A stretch of 64,000 nt of DNA from Microthyrium microscopicum (GCA_010405405.1 MU004236.1:1618070-1682069); one strand, 5' to 3'; numbered from the stretch's first letter, positions 20,488-35,600 are shown. Program-made: numbers and translations. Notes: a model not told the origin generated them from the sequence alone.

Positions 20488-20639
20488 ATGTTGTGATGAA
20501 GAACATGCCAAGGGATTAGATAATCGCAGGACCTAATTAGGGATAACATAATCCCCTAATTAGCGTATCCTAAAAACTATATTAGGCCCTTAGACTCCTA
20601 TAGTAATTAACTACGCTTTATTTCTTATATTCTTATAAT
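20488..20639 (+). repeat. Left LTR of element A (152 bp)
   Basis: It pairs with 61608-61759 at full length without gaps. Differences between the copies are transitions. The outer edge of each LTR is much less altered than the inner edge. The ends lack a clean TG..CA, so the exact termini could shift by one or two bases. Confidence 0.85.
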
Positions 20640-23600
20640 ATCTAGTAGTAATAATTTAATTTAATTAAGACCTCTAGATAATAAACCTCTTATAAAAATT
20701 CTTAGATTTACCTTATTATTAATAATTACTTAGGATTAATATTTAGTAGAATATACTCTAAGAATACTATTCCCTAATTAGCTAGCTTTATTATAGCCTA
20801 ATACCTAATAACTATATATTAAGAAATAATTCTTAGAATTTATATATAATAATATTCTTTACTACTATATATCCTAAAAATATCTTAAATTATCTTTAAT
20901 TTAAACTACTACTTTAAGGATTATTAAATATATTATAAGAATTATCTCTTCTATAATAATACTCTCTTTATTCTTATTAACTTTTATTACGTTAATTACG
21001 TAGTTATTAAATAAAATATAGAAACTTCTTTTTAGAAAATCTCTTAGGATAATATTATAAGAACTTTATTATATAGATTAAAGCTAATAAATAATAATAT
21101 AAACTCTTAGCCTTAGGTTATCTTAAGAAATTAAATTAAGATCTTATTTATACTAAGGAAGTATAAAAATCTACCTTAGAATAATCTTTTAACTCTAGAT
21201 TCTATTTAACTAACTTTAATATAAGAACTTTTAGACCTTAAGATTCTTTCTCTACTTTATTAAGATTATACTCTTTATTAAAACTATTACTCTCTTTTAC
21301 TAAAATAAATAACTAGCATAATAATATTATAGCTTAAGCTATAAGATAAGATACTTAGTAAGCATAATACTAAGCCTAGGTTACTAACTTAAGTTCTTAA
21401 GATAAGTAACTTACTCTTATATTACTAAATAACCTTTTTAGCGTACTAAATCTTAGTTCTAACCTTATAACTTAGATTACTAATATTTAGTAATTAGAGC
21501 CTTAAGTCTTAAACTATCTTATTAGCGTATATTAAATTAATCTCTAGATTATTAACTATCCTTTTATTAAACTATAAACTCTCTTCTAAGCTTAGAACTA
21601 TACTCCTAGGAAACTTAACTACATTCTTTAAGCCTATAACTAAATTTTTTAACGTAATAATAATAAAAATTAGTAGTTTATAAATAAGCTTATTCTTCTT
21701 TAAAGAGCGTTATTTTACTCTATTATTAATAAGCAAATTAAATAAGATTATAGCTCTAAACTTATAAAGGACATCTAATATACTTAGTAATAAAAAATAG
21801 TAAATTATATTACTAAATTAACCTCTTACCTTAATATAAGTAAGTTTACTCTATATACTTAAGATTATTAAGTAGATAAAATTAAGACTTATATCTAAAC
21901 TTAGGCTTTAACTTAAAAAACTTTATAAATAGGTATTACTTATTTAGACTTTATAAGAAAGCTAAGTAAAAAGTTAGATAAAACTATTAAATTACTCTTC
22001 TAAACTTTTAGTTCCTAAAAACTTATTAAGATAATAAAAGATATTCCTTAGGAATAGAAATAATATTTAATTAAGTTTAAGATACTTCTTAATAGTTTAT
22101 TCTTTAAGAAACTAAGTAAGTATAATACCTAAGCTAAGAACCTCCTTTATACCTTTAAGGCTAGTAAGGATATTCTTTTATTAAATTCTACTTTACTTAA
22201 GTAATAGAAAATTACTAAGGTTAGAAAATATCTCTCTATTAAGTAACGTCTCCTATAAGCTAACTTAGCCTAATAATAAGCTATAGAGGAGTTTAAGATA
22301 CTTAAAAGTTTATTTTACTTCTTTACTTACTTTTAATCTATATTTAGTATTAAAAAAGATATACTTAAGGTTAGTATCTAGTAAGATTATATATTATAAG
22401 TTTTATCTACTAAGGAATTTATTTATTATCTTTATATTCTATAGACTTAAATAAATCCTATACTTACTAATTATAAAATAAGTATCTAAATCTAAGAAGG
22501 CTTTAAAGAATAAGTTACTCTTAAAGCTAAGTATAAATATAGTACTATTCTTAACTCTATAGTTAATATTTTAGCCTTTAAATAAGAGATTATTAAATAT
22601 AATATAAACTTCTATAGAAATACGTATAATACTTATAACGCTTATAGGCTAGGGTAGCTTAATAAAATCTCTTTTAGTTTTAAGAAAGATAAAAAGCCTA
22701 TCCTAAATACTAGTTCTAAGGAATATTTTAAAGAAGTTAATAATAAAAACTATACTAATAATAAGCTTAAGTTAGATAATAAAAATTTAGGATAGCTTAA
22801 TACTATAAATAGTTATAGTTATTATCTTAAAGAATAATATAATACTTAATACTCTAAGAAATTTAACTTTAATAAAAAGTTATATCTCTCTTATAAAAAG
22901 GACTCTAAAAGTAGGAAAGCTCTTATAAATAACTCTAAACTTAAGTACTAAAATTATAGTAAACTTAGCTACTATGCTATAAATTATAAAAAGTTTAACT
23001 AATAATAATAAGGTTTAAAAAATTACTATTATTAAGAAATAAATAAGAATCTTCTAGCTTAGAACTAGAATACCCTACTTATTTATATAATAACTAATAA
23101 GCTTTTCTTAACTATATAAGCAAATATAGTAATACTCTTTTATATCTACCTATTTACTTATATTATAAAAATTATTCTATTAAGACTATAGCTTTCTTAG
23201 ACTTAAGAGCTAATTCTATTTATATTAGTTAAAAGATTATTAAGAAACTTAAAGCTTCTATAATACCTATCTTAAAGAAAGAAGTTACTTTTATAAATAG
23301 CTATATAGTTATAACTTTCTTTAGGATTTACTTACCTTATTATATTAAGACTTTTTATAGCTACTTTAAGGCTTATATTCTAAATATTTCTAATCTTAAT
23401 ATTATTTTTAGACTCTTATAGTTCTAGTTATATAATTTATAGATTAATTAAATAATAGAGTAAATTAAGCTTATAGAGTAACGCTTAGAAAGCTTATATA
23501 CTTATAAGCTTACTATAAAACGCTAGGTAGAGCCTTTTTAGAATAAAGAGAGCTACTTAAAATAAATAGAGTAGTTTATAGCTAGCTCTCTTTACGTAAT

Positions 23601-24475
23601 CTTTTAAGTACTTTAAAATAGAGTAAAAAGAGTAAAAGATAAAGTTAAGAGCGTTCTTTAGCTAATTTAAGGAATATAGAAATAGCCTAATATCTTCTTA
23701 ATAACTAATAACCTTAATATTAATAAACTTACTTTAGAAAATAAAGATATATAGAAACTTTTAAATAATTACTATAGGTTCTTTTATTATATTCTTCCTA
23801 AACTCTTACTATACTTTAAGTTTAATTATAAAATCTTTATAAAGAATGCTCTTTCTTATAACTAAGCTTATTATTAGATATCTAACTTATAACTAAAAGA
23901 GTAAAAAAAGTAGATTTAAGAACTACTTACTAAAGAATTTATTAAAGTCTTAAGAAGTCCTTAGAGTTTCTTTATCCTATTTATACTAAAGCTAAGAAGA
24001 AAATAAAGAATATATATTAACTATTATCTACTTAATATAGTTACGTATAAGGATACTTATTCCTTACTATAAATTAATAAGTATCTTAATACTATTAATA
24101 AAGTAAGATTCTTCTTTAAGCTTAACCTCCTATTAGGCTATTAGTAAGTCTATATAGTAAAAAAAGATATTAAGAAAATAGCCTTTAATACTAGGTTTAA
24201 GAAGTATAAGTTCTTTATTATACCTTTTAGATTAATAAATATACTATTATTCTTTTAGCGTATAATAAATACTCTTCTTTAGCTTTTCTTATTAACCTAT
24301 ATAGTTATTTACCTAAATAATATTATTATTTACTTAGATACTATAAAGAAATATTATAAGTATATTACCTAAGTTTTAAAGATTCTTTAGAATAATAAGC
24401 TCTATACTTATCTTAATAAATATATCTTTAAAGTTAAAAAGATTAAATTCTATAGCTATAAAGTAAGAGATTAGT

Positions 24476-24835
24476 TGTTAGAGATTAAGGTTATAGAGTA
24501 GGTAAAAAGGTTATAAGATACTTAATAAATTAGGCATATAGAAATAAGGATAAAAGTAATTACTAAGGAACTATAAGAGGATTCCTTAGCCTTTATTTTA
24601 TTACCTAAGAACCTCTAAGGTTCCTCTCTAAGTTAGAGTAGTCTATCTATAAGCTAAGGTACCTTAGAGGTATGCTTAGCTACTAATTATAATAGTTAAG
24701 AACCTATTAGTTCTCTTAACTATAGAATATACTAAAGCTAAAGAAGTAGCTCTACTAGCTTCTAATAGCTATTAGGCTAAGGCACTTAGGCTATAATACC
24801 TATCTAGAAGAGTCTATTAGGTTTAATTCCTAATA
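24476..24835 (-). repeat. 3' LTR of element B (360 bp)
   Basis: It matches 55444-55803 along its whole 360 bp at equal length and is preceded by the TTAGT duplication. A purine-rich stretch (read on minus) lies just inside it, as expected next to a 3' LTR. Confidence 0.9.
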
Positions 24836-25028
24836 TTATCCTTCTAATAAAAACCTAAATATTCTTATAGGTCTCTAAAGAGTTAACTACATTCTAATAG
24901 TACTAATATACTTTAGGATATATTATATTATAATAGTATAAACTACTTAGCTACTATCTAGCTAGCTAGATAATAATCTTAGTAAATCCTAATAAACCTA
25001 TTATTAGTTTTAAACGTTACTTAAAAGA

Positions 25029-25250
25029 TGTAAGGAGCTATTAGGCACGATTAGGCAAGCAGAATGTAGCTAGTATTGTAGGATCTACATATAGAGAGAG
25101 GAGATCTAGAGATAGAGCTATAGATATAAAGATATAGGGCCTAGGGAATCCTTAGATATACTAACCCTAAACGGAATAAAGAGATCTTATCTATAGGATT
25201 AGATCTCTAAATCTAACACTAAAATACCAAACCTATAAGGATTCCTTACA
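25029..25250 (-). repeat. 3' LTR of element C (222 bp)
   Basis: It matches 32464-32685 over the full length; the terminal inverted octamer TGTAAGGA/TCCTTACA is intact here. The purine tract of the element abuts it on the inner side. Confidence 0.9.
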
Positions 25251-28200
25251 TAACTCCCCCTTTCTAAAACAGACCTCCTAGGCTATTCTAATTTATTCTA
25301 TTCTAGGCTAGGCTAGGCTAGTCTAGTCTGGTCTAGTCTAGTCTATATAAATACTAAACTCCTTTATATATATTACTACTAAGAGATATATAATACGTTA
25401 TCTACTAACCTTAGCAACTATTAAAACCTATTAATAAAGGTAAGGATGTCTATTTAAAATAGTCTATAGTGTCTAATAGTTTTAATAGTAGCGTTATTAA
25501 AATAAACTAAAAATAAGGGGTATAAAACTATAAAAACAAAACGTTTTTATATTACGTAATCTTAATCTATAGGCAAACTGTTAATATCGTAATCTTCTTC
25601 TTAGTTAGGCTTTAGCAGCTTTTAAGAGGAATATAGACTTAGTTTATTAAGATATAGATAATAAAACTCTAAAATAGCATTAGGCGCGTTAAGCACGTTC
25701 TACTATAGTTACTAACTCTTATTATAATAACTATTTTACTTAATTCTATATTTTAGGACCTTGCCTTTACTACAGCCTTCCTATTTACTATTAGTAATAG
25801 TGTCTATAAGCTATTCCTCTTCTTTACTTTTAACTTTGCTAATAATAGTTAGTAGAGGGTTAACTTCTTTAAGAAGCTTAGCCTTATTGTTAATAGGGTA
25901 TAATAACTAAGTATAAAATACTAGATATATTTTTATTAACTTAGATAGGTCTAATTTATAAGTAATATTATTAATCTTATAGAGGACTTTAAATAGTCTT
26001 ATACTCTTATTATTTAGCGTTTTTAAAGGGCGTATTATATTATAGTTACGAACGTTAAGATAAACCTAATCTCTTAGATAAAGATTAGGTGCTAGACGTT
26101 AGTACTTATTAGCATAGAGCTTTTATTATAATTATGCCTATATTAATTGTTTCTTTAAGAATTAGTATAATTTCTCTTTACTATCCTAGATATAGTTTAC
26201 TAAGGCAACTTCCTTATAAGTTGCTATAGATTTATATAAAGCTTTAGGTAGTAGATAATAAGCTAATTCTAATCCTAATTTTAGTAGGAAATTATTTTAG
26301 GCCTTAAATAGTATAAAGCCTATAGTAGCGCTTACTGCTAAGTTAACTATAAACTTAGTAAAGGGTAATAATAAGGCCTAATTGTCTTAGTCTTAGTTAA
26401 TAAATGAGCGTAGGTACTATTTAAGTATAGTAATTAAAATTTCTATAATTTTATCTATCTTAGGATGCTAAGCTATACTTAGCCTTAGAGTAACGCTAAT
26501 ACGCTTATAAAGGTAGCCTTAAAATGCTAACGTGAACTAGGTCTTTCTATCTAATAGGATAGAATCTAGCTAACTATAAAGCTTCTAGATGTAGTTAATA
26601 AACGCTATAACTATTATTTTAACTAATAGGTTAGGAAGGGTAATAAATCTCTAAGACTATATAAGGTAATTAACTATAACTATAATATAGTAGTAGATAA
26701 TTCTTTAGTATATATATCTTAGCAAGGAGATAGTAAAGTTAATAAAAATATTTAACTAAGTATAATCTAATAGTAAGAAGGATTTTAATAAATCTTGCTT
26801 CTTTTAATGTATAGGTTTAGTAAAGACATAGTAATAGCCCTTAATAAAAGTCTTTATTAACTCTAATATGCGTAGCTACTAGTAGTCTTGCTATAAATAG
26901 TAGTATATTGTTATAACTCCTTTATGTCTTATAACCTTATATTAATAAGCCTACTTTATAGCTTTATAGCGTAAGTAGGCAGTAGGAATAAAGAGCTTTT
27001 ACTAGTAAAGCACTATACTATTTAGCATAGCTTTATAATCTATTAACTTAATATACTTTTAGTTAGGGATATTAAAAAGTAGGAAGTAGTCTTTTTATAC
27101 TTTAGCTAGCTAAATTATAATTAATAGCTCGTTAACCTTACTTGCTTTTATTACCTCTTTTAAGAACTATTCTAGGGTAAAGTTTAGGGATTCCTTATTA
27201 ACTAGTAGAGAATTATCTAAACTAACTAGAGCCTTATTTTAAAGGCTCTTTATAATAGGTTCTAAATATAACTCCCCTATTATAGTAGTATCTAACTTAT
27301 TCGCTATAATTATAGCTACTTATAAAAGGGATAAGGTAATAAGATTAATAAGAATTATAGTAAGTTTAATTACTTTTTCTATACTAAACTAGTAAAGGAA
27401 TAAAAGTAGTTAATACTACTAAGTAATTTATAGATTATTATTACTTTAAGGAAGATCTTAGGAACGTCTTGTAAGAGCGTTAGCTTTATTATTAGCTATT
27501 CCTAGGCAATATTTAATAAGGAAGTAGAACTATAATAGGAATTTAGCCTATTGTATTTAATAGTAAGTAAGCTTCTTTGTTTTTATAAATATTTAGAGGT
27601 TTTAATAATTTGAGAAGACCTTAATAACGTCTTCTATATTAAAGAGTTTAGGTTCTTATTCTTTAAAAGCTTAGATAATAGCTAATAGTTTCTTATTATA
27701 GATGTCGTAATTGTATTTTATAGGTGTTATCTTTTTAGATAGGAACGTAATAAGTTTAAGATCTTTGTTAGCATCCTTTTATAATAATACTACTATATAT
27801 ACCTAATCTAAGGCATTTATTTCTACCTAAGTTTCCTTATTATAGTCAAAGTAGATAAGAATAGGGGTAGAAGTAAAAGCTTCTTTAAGAGCTTTAAACG
27901 CTCTCTTTTTTAGCCCTTCTAGATTCTATGGAAAGACTATAATAGCGTCTTTTCTTATAAGATTAGTTAATAGCGCCGCTATAGCTAAGTAGCTAAATAT
28001 AAAGTAATAGTAGAAATTAGTAAATCTAAGGAATGCCTAAACGTCTTTTAAGTACGCTAGTTATTCTTATTCTAATACTATCTAAACCTTAGTAAGATCT
28101 ATTTTAATGCCCTTAGTAGTAATAATTAGACTAAGGTATTTAACTTCTTAGACGTAGAATTTAGACTTCTTAATATTTAGGAATAAACTTGCACGTTCTA

Positions 28201-31200
28201 ATATATTTAAGATAAGATAGATATATATATTATATTCCTCTAACGTTTTACTAAAGATTAAGATATTATTAAGGTAGATAGTAATAAAATTATTAAGAAA
28301 TTATATTAACGCGTAATTAACGTAAGATTAAAACGTTCTTAGCCCTTCTATAAGACTAAAGAGGAGGACGTTAAATTCAAAGAGGCTATATTAGGTAAGA
28401 AAGGCTGTTTTATACTTATCTCTAGGTTTAATCTAAATCTATTTAAATACTATAATAATATTAAATTTTAAGTAGAACTTTACGCGTATTAAACGTATAA
28501 GTATTTCATTAATAAAAGGAGGAATATTATTATTCTTAATAGTAATTTTATTAAGTCTATAATAATTAATATAAACTCTAATACCTTTACCTAGCTTACT
28601 AACGTAAAGTATTAATGTAGCATATTAAGACTTAGAAGGCCTTATAAACCTGCGTGCTAATAATTACTCTATATACTACTTTATTACTAATGCTTACTTT
28701 AAGGATATTAAGATAGGATAATGTTTTAGTATTTTTGTATTTAGGATAAGGTTAATAGCATAATTAAATTTACCTTAATATAGTATAAAAGTATTAGCTT
28801 ATTTTAGGTTAAAAACCTTAAAGTATCGTTAGAACTCCTTTAGAATAAGCTTTAGTATTTCTTCTTATAATATATATAGGCTGTCCTATTTATTTTGCTA
28901 TTTAATATAATTCTCTTTAGAGATAGCGTAAGCAAAGAGATTTATTGCTTCTTTATTATTATCGTCCTTATTTATTATTCTATTATCTTTTATCTTTTTA
29001 AAATCTTCTAGCTAAAAGGCGTTAATAATAGCGTCTTTACGTTTTAAAAGCTTCTTAAATACTATAATAAATATAAACGTAATGTTTATATTATTAGGAA
29101 GAGGAAGGTTAATTATATATCCTTTTAGATCTATAGATATTAGGCAACGTAATATAATATAATTAGTAATATATTATATGCTACTAAAGGTTAAGATTCT
29201 TAATCCTTTATAGAGATTAACTTTATATTAGTCTATCTAAGGCGCTCCTAATATTAGGTTATATAAGGCAACTTTTATAACGAAATAACTAAGTTATTTA
29301 ATATAGTAGCTAATATAAATATTAATAAGGGCAGCCTTATTAACTATAGAAATAGACTTGCTATTAGCAAGCTTAATAATTTAAGGTTAAGTAAGGTTAA
29401 ATATTAGTATACTATATTATCTTAAGTAGTAGAAATTAACAATACCTATAGCGTTACTACCTATATTAATTAGGATACCTATATTAGAATACGCTTTACT
29501 ATGTAAAATATAAACTTGCTCTACTATAGTCTACTAAGATCTAATAATAGGGTCTTTCTTTTTAATATCCTTTAGCTATACCGTAGGTATAATAGAAGCT
29601 AGTAATATGTAAATAGCTTAAGAGTATACTAGTATAACGTAGCTTTTATAGACTACTTCTTTATATTTAAGGCGCTTAATATAATAATATAGATATTTAA
29701 TAATAACCTCTTTATTCTTGCAAAAGGTCTTCTTAGCTTTTTACTTATTAGTTTTAATATTAGGTAGTTAGGCATTAGGTTGGTTATCCTAACGTTTTTT
29801 TTGTTTATTTTATGCTTTATTCTTATTTAGCTCCTTCTTATGGCTTAGTAAAGAAGTATCTAGTTTAATAGATAGTAGTTATCTTTATCTTAAGCTTCCT
29901 TAATGAAGGGCTATTAACCTTAATGCACGCGCGTAAATACTATAGCTAGTTAAGTAACCTTAGCTTTAATCTTTTAATTAGATAATAGCTCTTAACCCTT
30001 ATAAGGTAGGTTTTTAGCGTTAGCATAATGTCCTTTTTTGCTATAATAAATATAATGTTTCTTAGCCTTTAGTACTTAGAATATATTTAGGGATTAAGAA
30101 ATATTATTATTTTTAGCGTTAGTGTTATTTCCTTAATTAGAAGATTAATTATTTCTTTAACGTAAGTTATTCTAATATAGGTTACTATTATTTAGATTTG
30201 TATTAATATTTAGTTTATAGTTAATATAATAACTAACGTTATAGAGTTAAGTATAGAAGGTAGTAAAGTCTTTAATATTATAAGCTACTAAGGGATTTAT
30301 AAACTTTTTTAGGATTAGATCTTTGAGTTTAATAATCTTCTTACGTTTATTAAGTTCTATATTTATAGAGTTAGCTTTAAATCGTCCTAAGAACCTTTAA
30401 AGAGTCTTAGAATCTTTTATCTTAGCTTTAGGTGACTTTAACTAAGCTTTAGCATCCTTAAAATCGTTTTTAGAATAGAAGTAGCTATCTAGATTAGTTT
30501 ATATCTTGTTTATATACTTATATAGGTTCTTTAATTTTCTACCTCCTTAAATAATAGCAAGGTTATAGGTAGTACTAGTAAGGCGTTAATAAATAAACTT
30601 AATCTTTTTCTTTTCTATTAAGACGTATAAATACGCCTCGTTATTAAGTAGGATATTAAGTATCTTCTTTTTTTATATCTTATACTTAGTTATATTAATT
30701 CTAGTAAAGTTACTAGGTTCCTTAAAATAAAGGTAACTACTTATTACGCTTATAGTAGTTAATAATAGGGTTAAATATTATATGCCTATAGGTTAGATAT
30801 TACTTAATACTACTAGACGTATAGAATTTAACGTATAATAACTTAGAATAGCGTTATCTTCTAAATCTTTATAATTAATATAAGAAGGTAGTACTATAAT
30901 TAATGCTACTTATAGCTATCCTTCTAGTTTAGTAATTTTAGTACGTAGTAAGCTAACTAATTCTTAATATTAAAGGTTAGTAGCTTATTTAGTCTCTAGC
31001 TTTATAATAGCCTATTATTTAGATTAGCATGCTATATTTAATTTAATAGTATAATTGCGTTATAACTAGTTAATATAGGCTTAAACGTCCTTTATTAAAC
31101 GTTACTAATCTATAGCTTTATCCTATAAGGTTTTAAATGACTTCTTAAGATGAGCTATATTAAAGTTTAATTTTAGGAGATTCTTTATAATAGTATCCTA

Positions 31201-32463
31201 TACTAATCTTAAAGACTAATAGTAAAGAGTTATAGTCTATAATATTGCTAGCGTAATATAAAGTTATTTAAAGAAATCTTTAGAGTAGCTAGACTTAATA
31301 TAATAATATAAGAAATTCCCTCCTTTAATAGTAAGGTATTAATCCTATACTAGGTTTAATAGGTTTACTTCGTCTTAGTGAATTATTAATACTTATTTTC
31401 CCTATTTTAGTCTAATTCTATATAAGGCTTATATAAATAAAGGCTTATTTGTTATTAATAGAGTAATATTATAGTTTAAGTCTATAGGTATAATAGGTAA
31501 ATAGGAAAGGAATCCTAGAGGGACGTTTAAAGGGTTAAGTTAATTAAGTAGTAAATCTAACTAGAGTTATATATCTTTTAGAAAACGTACTTCACTATTA
31601 TTTAACGCTTCTACTATACGTTCTTTTCCTTTAATTACTTTTATTATAAAAGGGCTAGTAATCTAGGTAGCACTAGAGGTTAATACCTCTTCCTTTAATC
31701 CTAGTTCTTTTATTAACGTTGCGATAAGTGCTACTCTAGAAGCTTTCTCTACTTCTTAGATATTTATAGCGTTCTAACGTAGGAATTTAGCGTCTTTATT
31801 ATTAAAGAGTCTTTTATCTTTTTTAAGTATTAGAGGAAGTTTAATAGTATCTTAAACCCTAAGTAGTTCGTATTAAAGGGTTAACTATAAAATTAATATC
31901 TAATTAGCTTTTGTATCTAATACAACTAACGTAGCCTTTAAGAAGCGTCTATATAAGTCGTAGAGAGGTAGGGAACGCTTTAGTAAATAAGATTGTAAGC
32001 GCTTGTATTTAAGGTAGAAAGGATAAGGTAGTATGCTATAATTAGTGCGCTAGTTATTCTTATAATTTATAATAATATTATTTCTATTATTGTTAAAACT
32101 AATCTAATAGAATAATAAATATTTTAGACAAGAGATAGGGTATATATAAGTAGATAATAAGTAGAGAGGATATAGAATGTTTTTATAGATCGTTAGTAGA
32201 AGAATACAGTAGGGTAAACGCTTTGACCGCTTTATACTCTTTGTTCTAGTAAATAATACTAAAAAGGCGCTTATTTAATTAAGTGTTTGTAGCTTTGCTA
32301 GTACCTTTTATAAGGATCTAAATAGCGCTAATCCTAACTAAGGGTAGTACTACTAATTTGTTATTATTATTTAGCGAATTTAAGTACAACTTTAGCTAGT
32401 AGTAATCTAGTAATACGTAATAAATATATAGAGTTATTTTTTAGTATAGAGGTACGTAGATTA

Positions 32464-32685
32464 TATAAGGAGCTATTAGGCATAATTAGGCAAGTAGAAT
32501 ATAGCTAGTATTATAGGATCTACGTATAGAGAAAGAAGATCTAGAGATAGAGCTATGGATGCAAAGATATAGGGCCTAGGAGATCCTTAGATACACTAAC
32601 CCTAAACGGAATAAAGAGATCTTATTTGTAGGATTAGATCTCTAGATCCAACACTAAAACACTAAACCTATAAGGATTCCTTATA
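32464..32685 (-). repeat. 5' LTR of element C (222 bp)
   Basis: It is the equal-length partner of 25029-25250 and is followed by the AAAGA target duplication. Confidence 0.9.
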
Positions 32686-35600
32686 AAAGAGTACCTTTTA
32701 AATAATAATTTATAAAGCTAAACGTTACTATTAGGTACCTATTTAAGTTTATCTAGATTTATTAAAAACTTAGGCATTTTTAAGTTTCCTTAGGCTATTA
32801 CCTTAAGCCTACCTAATCTATAGATTATTACCTACTAAAAGCAACTTTTCTCTTTAGAATTTTTACTTATAGTAAGGATTAATATTAAAGCTTTTCTTAA
32901 TAGAAAGTACTTAATAAAGTAAATATTTACTCTCTACTAACCTAATTAGGTAGAAAAGTATTAAATAAGGCATATTTAATCTTATAATTACGTACTTCTT
33001 CTAATTTTTCTTTATTCTACTTTTATAGAATTAAAGTATATACCTAAGTAAACCCTAGCTAACTAAGTAAAGCTAACCTTTATAAATAAAGCTATAGTAT
33101 AAGAATAAGTCCTAGCTAGTAGTCCTAATATTTTATTAGTAGCTTTTTTATAAATCTACTTAGTATATTTTATACCCTTTTATACTTATTCTTTCTAATA
33201 GCTACTATAAAAGACAAAGTAAGAGCTAATAAGGCTCTAAATAAACCTAGTCTATCTTTATTTAATGCCTCTAAAGTCTCTAAGAATACTTCTAAGGTCT
33301 CTAAAGATACTATTACTTTATTAAAGACTTTAATTACTAGTATTATAAAACTAGCTAATTCTACTAATACTAATACTACTAAAAAGGTAACTAATAAAGT
33401 TAAATTTATTAATAGTACTTAAATTAATACTAATAATAACTATATTAAACTATTAAGTTTAGGCTACTTCTCTTTAAAGCCTTCTAAATCTAAGGAGATT
33501 AAAAAGGATACTACCTAAACTAAGAAGAAGAGAAAGGCTTTTAAGTATAACTATAATAGTAAATCTAAACTTTCTTAGCCTAATATAAAGTAAATACGTA
33601 ATAATAATATTATATATACTAATAAGGCTTAGGCTTAGTTTAAATTATACTAGACTTCCTTTATCTATAACGTATTAATTAATTATAGTTAGTTAAGTAG
33701 TAAATATCTTCTATATAACTCTAATAATAATAAGATAAAACTATTTAATATAAATAAGTCTATTCTATATAAGAATAAAGCTAAGTTAATTATTAAATAG
33801 TTTCTTATACTTAATCTATATTAACAATATACTAAAGTATATACTAAGACTTTCCTATATATTAATCTAAAAAATTAGTGCTATATAGCTTCTAAGGACT
33901 ATATATTAGCCTTTAAGGTTTAAGATAGTTATTACTATATAACTTATAAGACTACTAAGTCCTATTAGTAGTACCTTAAGGTAAGTTATTCTTAATTAAT
34001 TTAATTTAAATCTAATTATTACTAATTATTTCCTAAGTTATTCCTTATAAAAAGAGTATTACTAAGGACCTCCTTTAAAAGCGTTATAACGTAATAAAAG
34101 TCTACGTACTTTATTAGTAAATCTATAATAATAATCTAAGTAAGTATAATATAGGTTAGCTTCTTCATACTAAAAAGGCAATTTACGTTATTAATAAGGA
34201 CGTTATAGAGGCTATCTAGACGTAAGTAAACCCTTTTATTATACTTAGATTTAAACTAATATAAATAGGTATATCTATATTAACGCTATAAATAATACTT
34301 TTCTTCTACATTCTAGTATTACTAAAGATAAATATAATAGTATTTATATAATACTAGTATATTATAAAAATAACAAAAAGGTTCTTATAACTAAGAAGGC
34401 TACCTATTACTCTAAAGTAGCTCTACTTAAAGCTATTATTAATACTACTTATATTAAGCATTATAATAACCTCTATACTTATTATTATAGATTTAAACTA
34501 CTTATAAATAGTAGCTAAGAGGATATAAGTATTTTAATTATATTACTTAGATTCTAATTAACTCTATTCTAAATTATAGGTACTTTATTACGTTAAATTA
34601 GTAATCTTACTAACATTATAAAAATACTTACTTCTTAATAGGCTAATAATACTAAAAAAAAAGAGAAAGCTTCTAATATAAGTTAGTTTATAACCCTTTA
34701 GAGCTAGATTAATAAGTACGAGCTTAGAATAAATAAGTAAGTAGTTCTTTATTACTATCTAGTTATAATAGGTTAAATTAATTTTAAGGATAATAATTTA
34801 GAGTCTAAAGAGTCTAAAGAGTCTAAAGAGTAGATATAGTATCTAGTAGATATATCTAGTATTAAGTTAATATATCTAGTATCTAATAAATAAGATTAGT
34901 TATATTTTAGGTTTATTATAAGCTATTTATTAGTACTTAGTAGCTATTAGGTTCTATTTAAACTAATTTATATAAATAGTATAAGATAGTTTCTTCTAAT
35001 AAAATACTTTCTTAAATTTCTAAGTCCTCTCTTATAAACCTAAATAGTACTTAAGAGTATATCTCTATAAACCTAAAATTATTATTTTAAAGTATTTAAA
35101 GGGTACCCCTTTAAGAGTTAATAAGTAAAGCTAAAGCAATACTAATAGTTTTAGGTTTAGGTTTAAAATTAGTTCTATATCTAGTTTTAAATTTTCTTTA
35201 AGTCTTTTTTATTTAGACTATATTTATATATATATCTATAAGAACCTATTCGTTCTAAGGTATTATAATAGTACTATCTAAGTACTATTTAGTTTTATCT
35301 AAATAAGCTTATCTTAATTATAAGTAAGGTAAATTATTATTATACGTCTATATACGCTATAAGGTAACTATACTTTTATACTTATCCTTCTTATAAAAAG
35401 AGGCTTATCCTAAGTCTTATTATAACTATTTTAGTCTACCTAGCCCTTTCTTAGCTAGTATAGGTTTAGTAAGTACTAAAAGCTTCTTTAAACGTCTCCT
35501 TAGCTTCTTAGGCTTTAAATAGGGTTTATCTAAGTTAAGTTATTCTAATTTATATTTAGTTACTTCTATTAGAGCTAATTTAGCTAGAGAGATATCCTTT

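Larger units (their letters stand above)
25029..32685 (-). mobile_element. Element C: Ty3/gypsy-like LTR retrotransposon inserted in B, fossil
   Basis: LTRs of 222 bp lie at 25029-25250 and 32464-32685, with ends TGTAAGGA..TCCTTACA. Target duplication AAAGA lies at 25024-25028 and 32686-32690. Total length is 7,657 bp with nothing nested inside. A polypurine tract (read on minus, from 25,262 to 25,251) lies next to the left LTR, so the element runs on minus, and the reverse-transcriptase active-site neighbourhood is recognisable on minus near 28.2-28.3 kb. Gag-side remnants lie at about 30-32.4 kb. It keeps all parts in order but is broken at very many places. It inserted 188 bp inside the left LTR of B. 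Confidence 0.88.
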
